29,977 bases of DNA from Viridothelium virens (Eukaryota; Ascomycota; Dothideomycetes; Trypetheliales; Trypetheliaceae), in the NCBI GenBank assembly GCA_010094025.1, contig ML991901.1, positions 1 to 29,977 on the forward strand, read 5' to 3'. This document shows, piece by piece, positions 29,741-29,977 of the stretch. The notes below the pieces were generated by a model that saw only the letters and a program-made list of their open reading frames with translations, was not told the origin of the DNA and searched no databases. Every line of letters begins with the position of its first letter. Position 1 is the stretch's first letter. The position numbers and the translations under genes were made by a program.

Positions 29741-29977
29741 CTAGATTAGTAGCAACCTTATTCTCTTCTGTATAAATAATAACAGTAAAGAATAAATAAA
29801 TAAATCTTTATTGGTTTTGTTACTTACTTTTGTATAATTATTATAAGTAATTATTAATTTTAAGCACCACATAAAGGTAGAGTATTTTAGCTTAAGTACA
29901 AAACTGGGCATCTAAAATTTATATAAAGAGTTAAAAAATATTTTGTATAAACCTTAATTGAGGATAAAAGGATTATT
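29741..29977. other. AT-rich decayed DNA at the right edge
   Basis: Nearly all A/T with no readable frame, similar in composition to 240-800. Probably a RIP-altered repeat body that continues beyond the window. Confidence 0.7.

Overview
This is filamentous-fungal nuclear DNA (Pezizomycotina; a Dothideomycete would fit, but I cannot prove it). Three things point there: short GT-AG introns of about 59 nt, protein families typical of these fungi (Goodbye-domain and NACHT STAND proteins, GPI-type surface proteins, M35-like metalloproteases, Tad-like LINEs), and decay by C:G to T:A change that looks like repeat-induced point mutation (RIP). Coding density is low and the ends of the window are AT-rich, so this reads as an accessory, repeat-bounded region.

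Layout. 1-140: end of a 20-bp minisatellite. 141-800: strongly AT-rich decayed DNA. 1843-4912: a dead NLR-like gene (N-terminal domain, NACHT NTPase, ankyrin repeats) with at least seven in-frame stops and a 4-bp duplication frameshift. 5594-6168 (minus): a small zinc-finger protein whose two halves lie in different frames. 7711-12733: three metabolic genes, namely an FAD monooxygenase (minus, frameshifted near its end), a SAM methyltransferase (plus, one stop and one frameshift) and an intact PLP aminotransferase (plus). This looks like a small, eroding secondary-metabolite locus. 12753-13450: a LINE relic (gag-like ORF1 with zinc knuckles, start of an endonuclease ORF2) beginning 20 bp after the aminotransferase stop.

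13915-18585 (minus): the main intact gene, a 1556-residue STAND protein with an N-terminal Goodbye-like domain, P-loop NTPase, helical/TPR-like region, SV40-like basic NLS and C-terminal ZZ-like zinc finger. 18751-19436: a 70-bp dispersed repeat and a 224-228-bp MITE. 19813-20786 (minus): a secreted M35-like metalloprotease with one intron. 21359-21587 and 24451-24679: two solo LTRs of one 229-bp family in opposite orientation, each with its own perfect 5-bp target duplication. Between them lie a 407-residue gene of unknown function (22077-23300), a second copy of the 70-bp repeat and a decayed DEDDh exonuclease-like fragment. 24841-28835 (minus): a large Ser/Thr/Pro-rich GPI-type surface protein with one 59-nt intron near its 5' end. 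29658-29740: CGATAG palindromes leading into AT-rich DNA at the right edge.

The genes do not form one operon-like system. The coherent themes are (i) two generations of NLR-type immune/allorecognition genes, one dead and one intact, (ii) a partly broken biosynthetic trio, and (iii) secreted or surface proteins, all in a transposon-rich setting.
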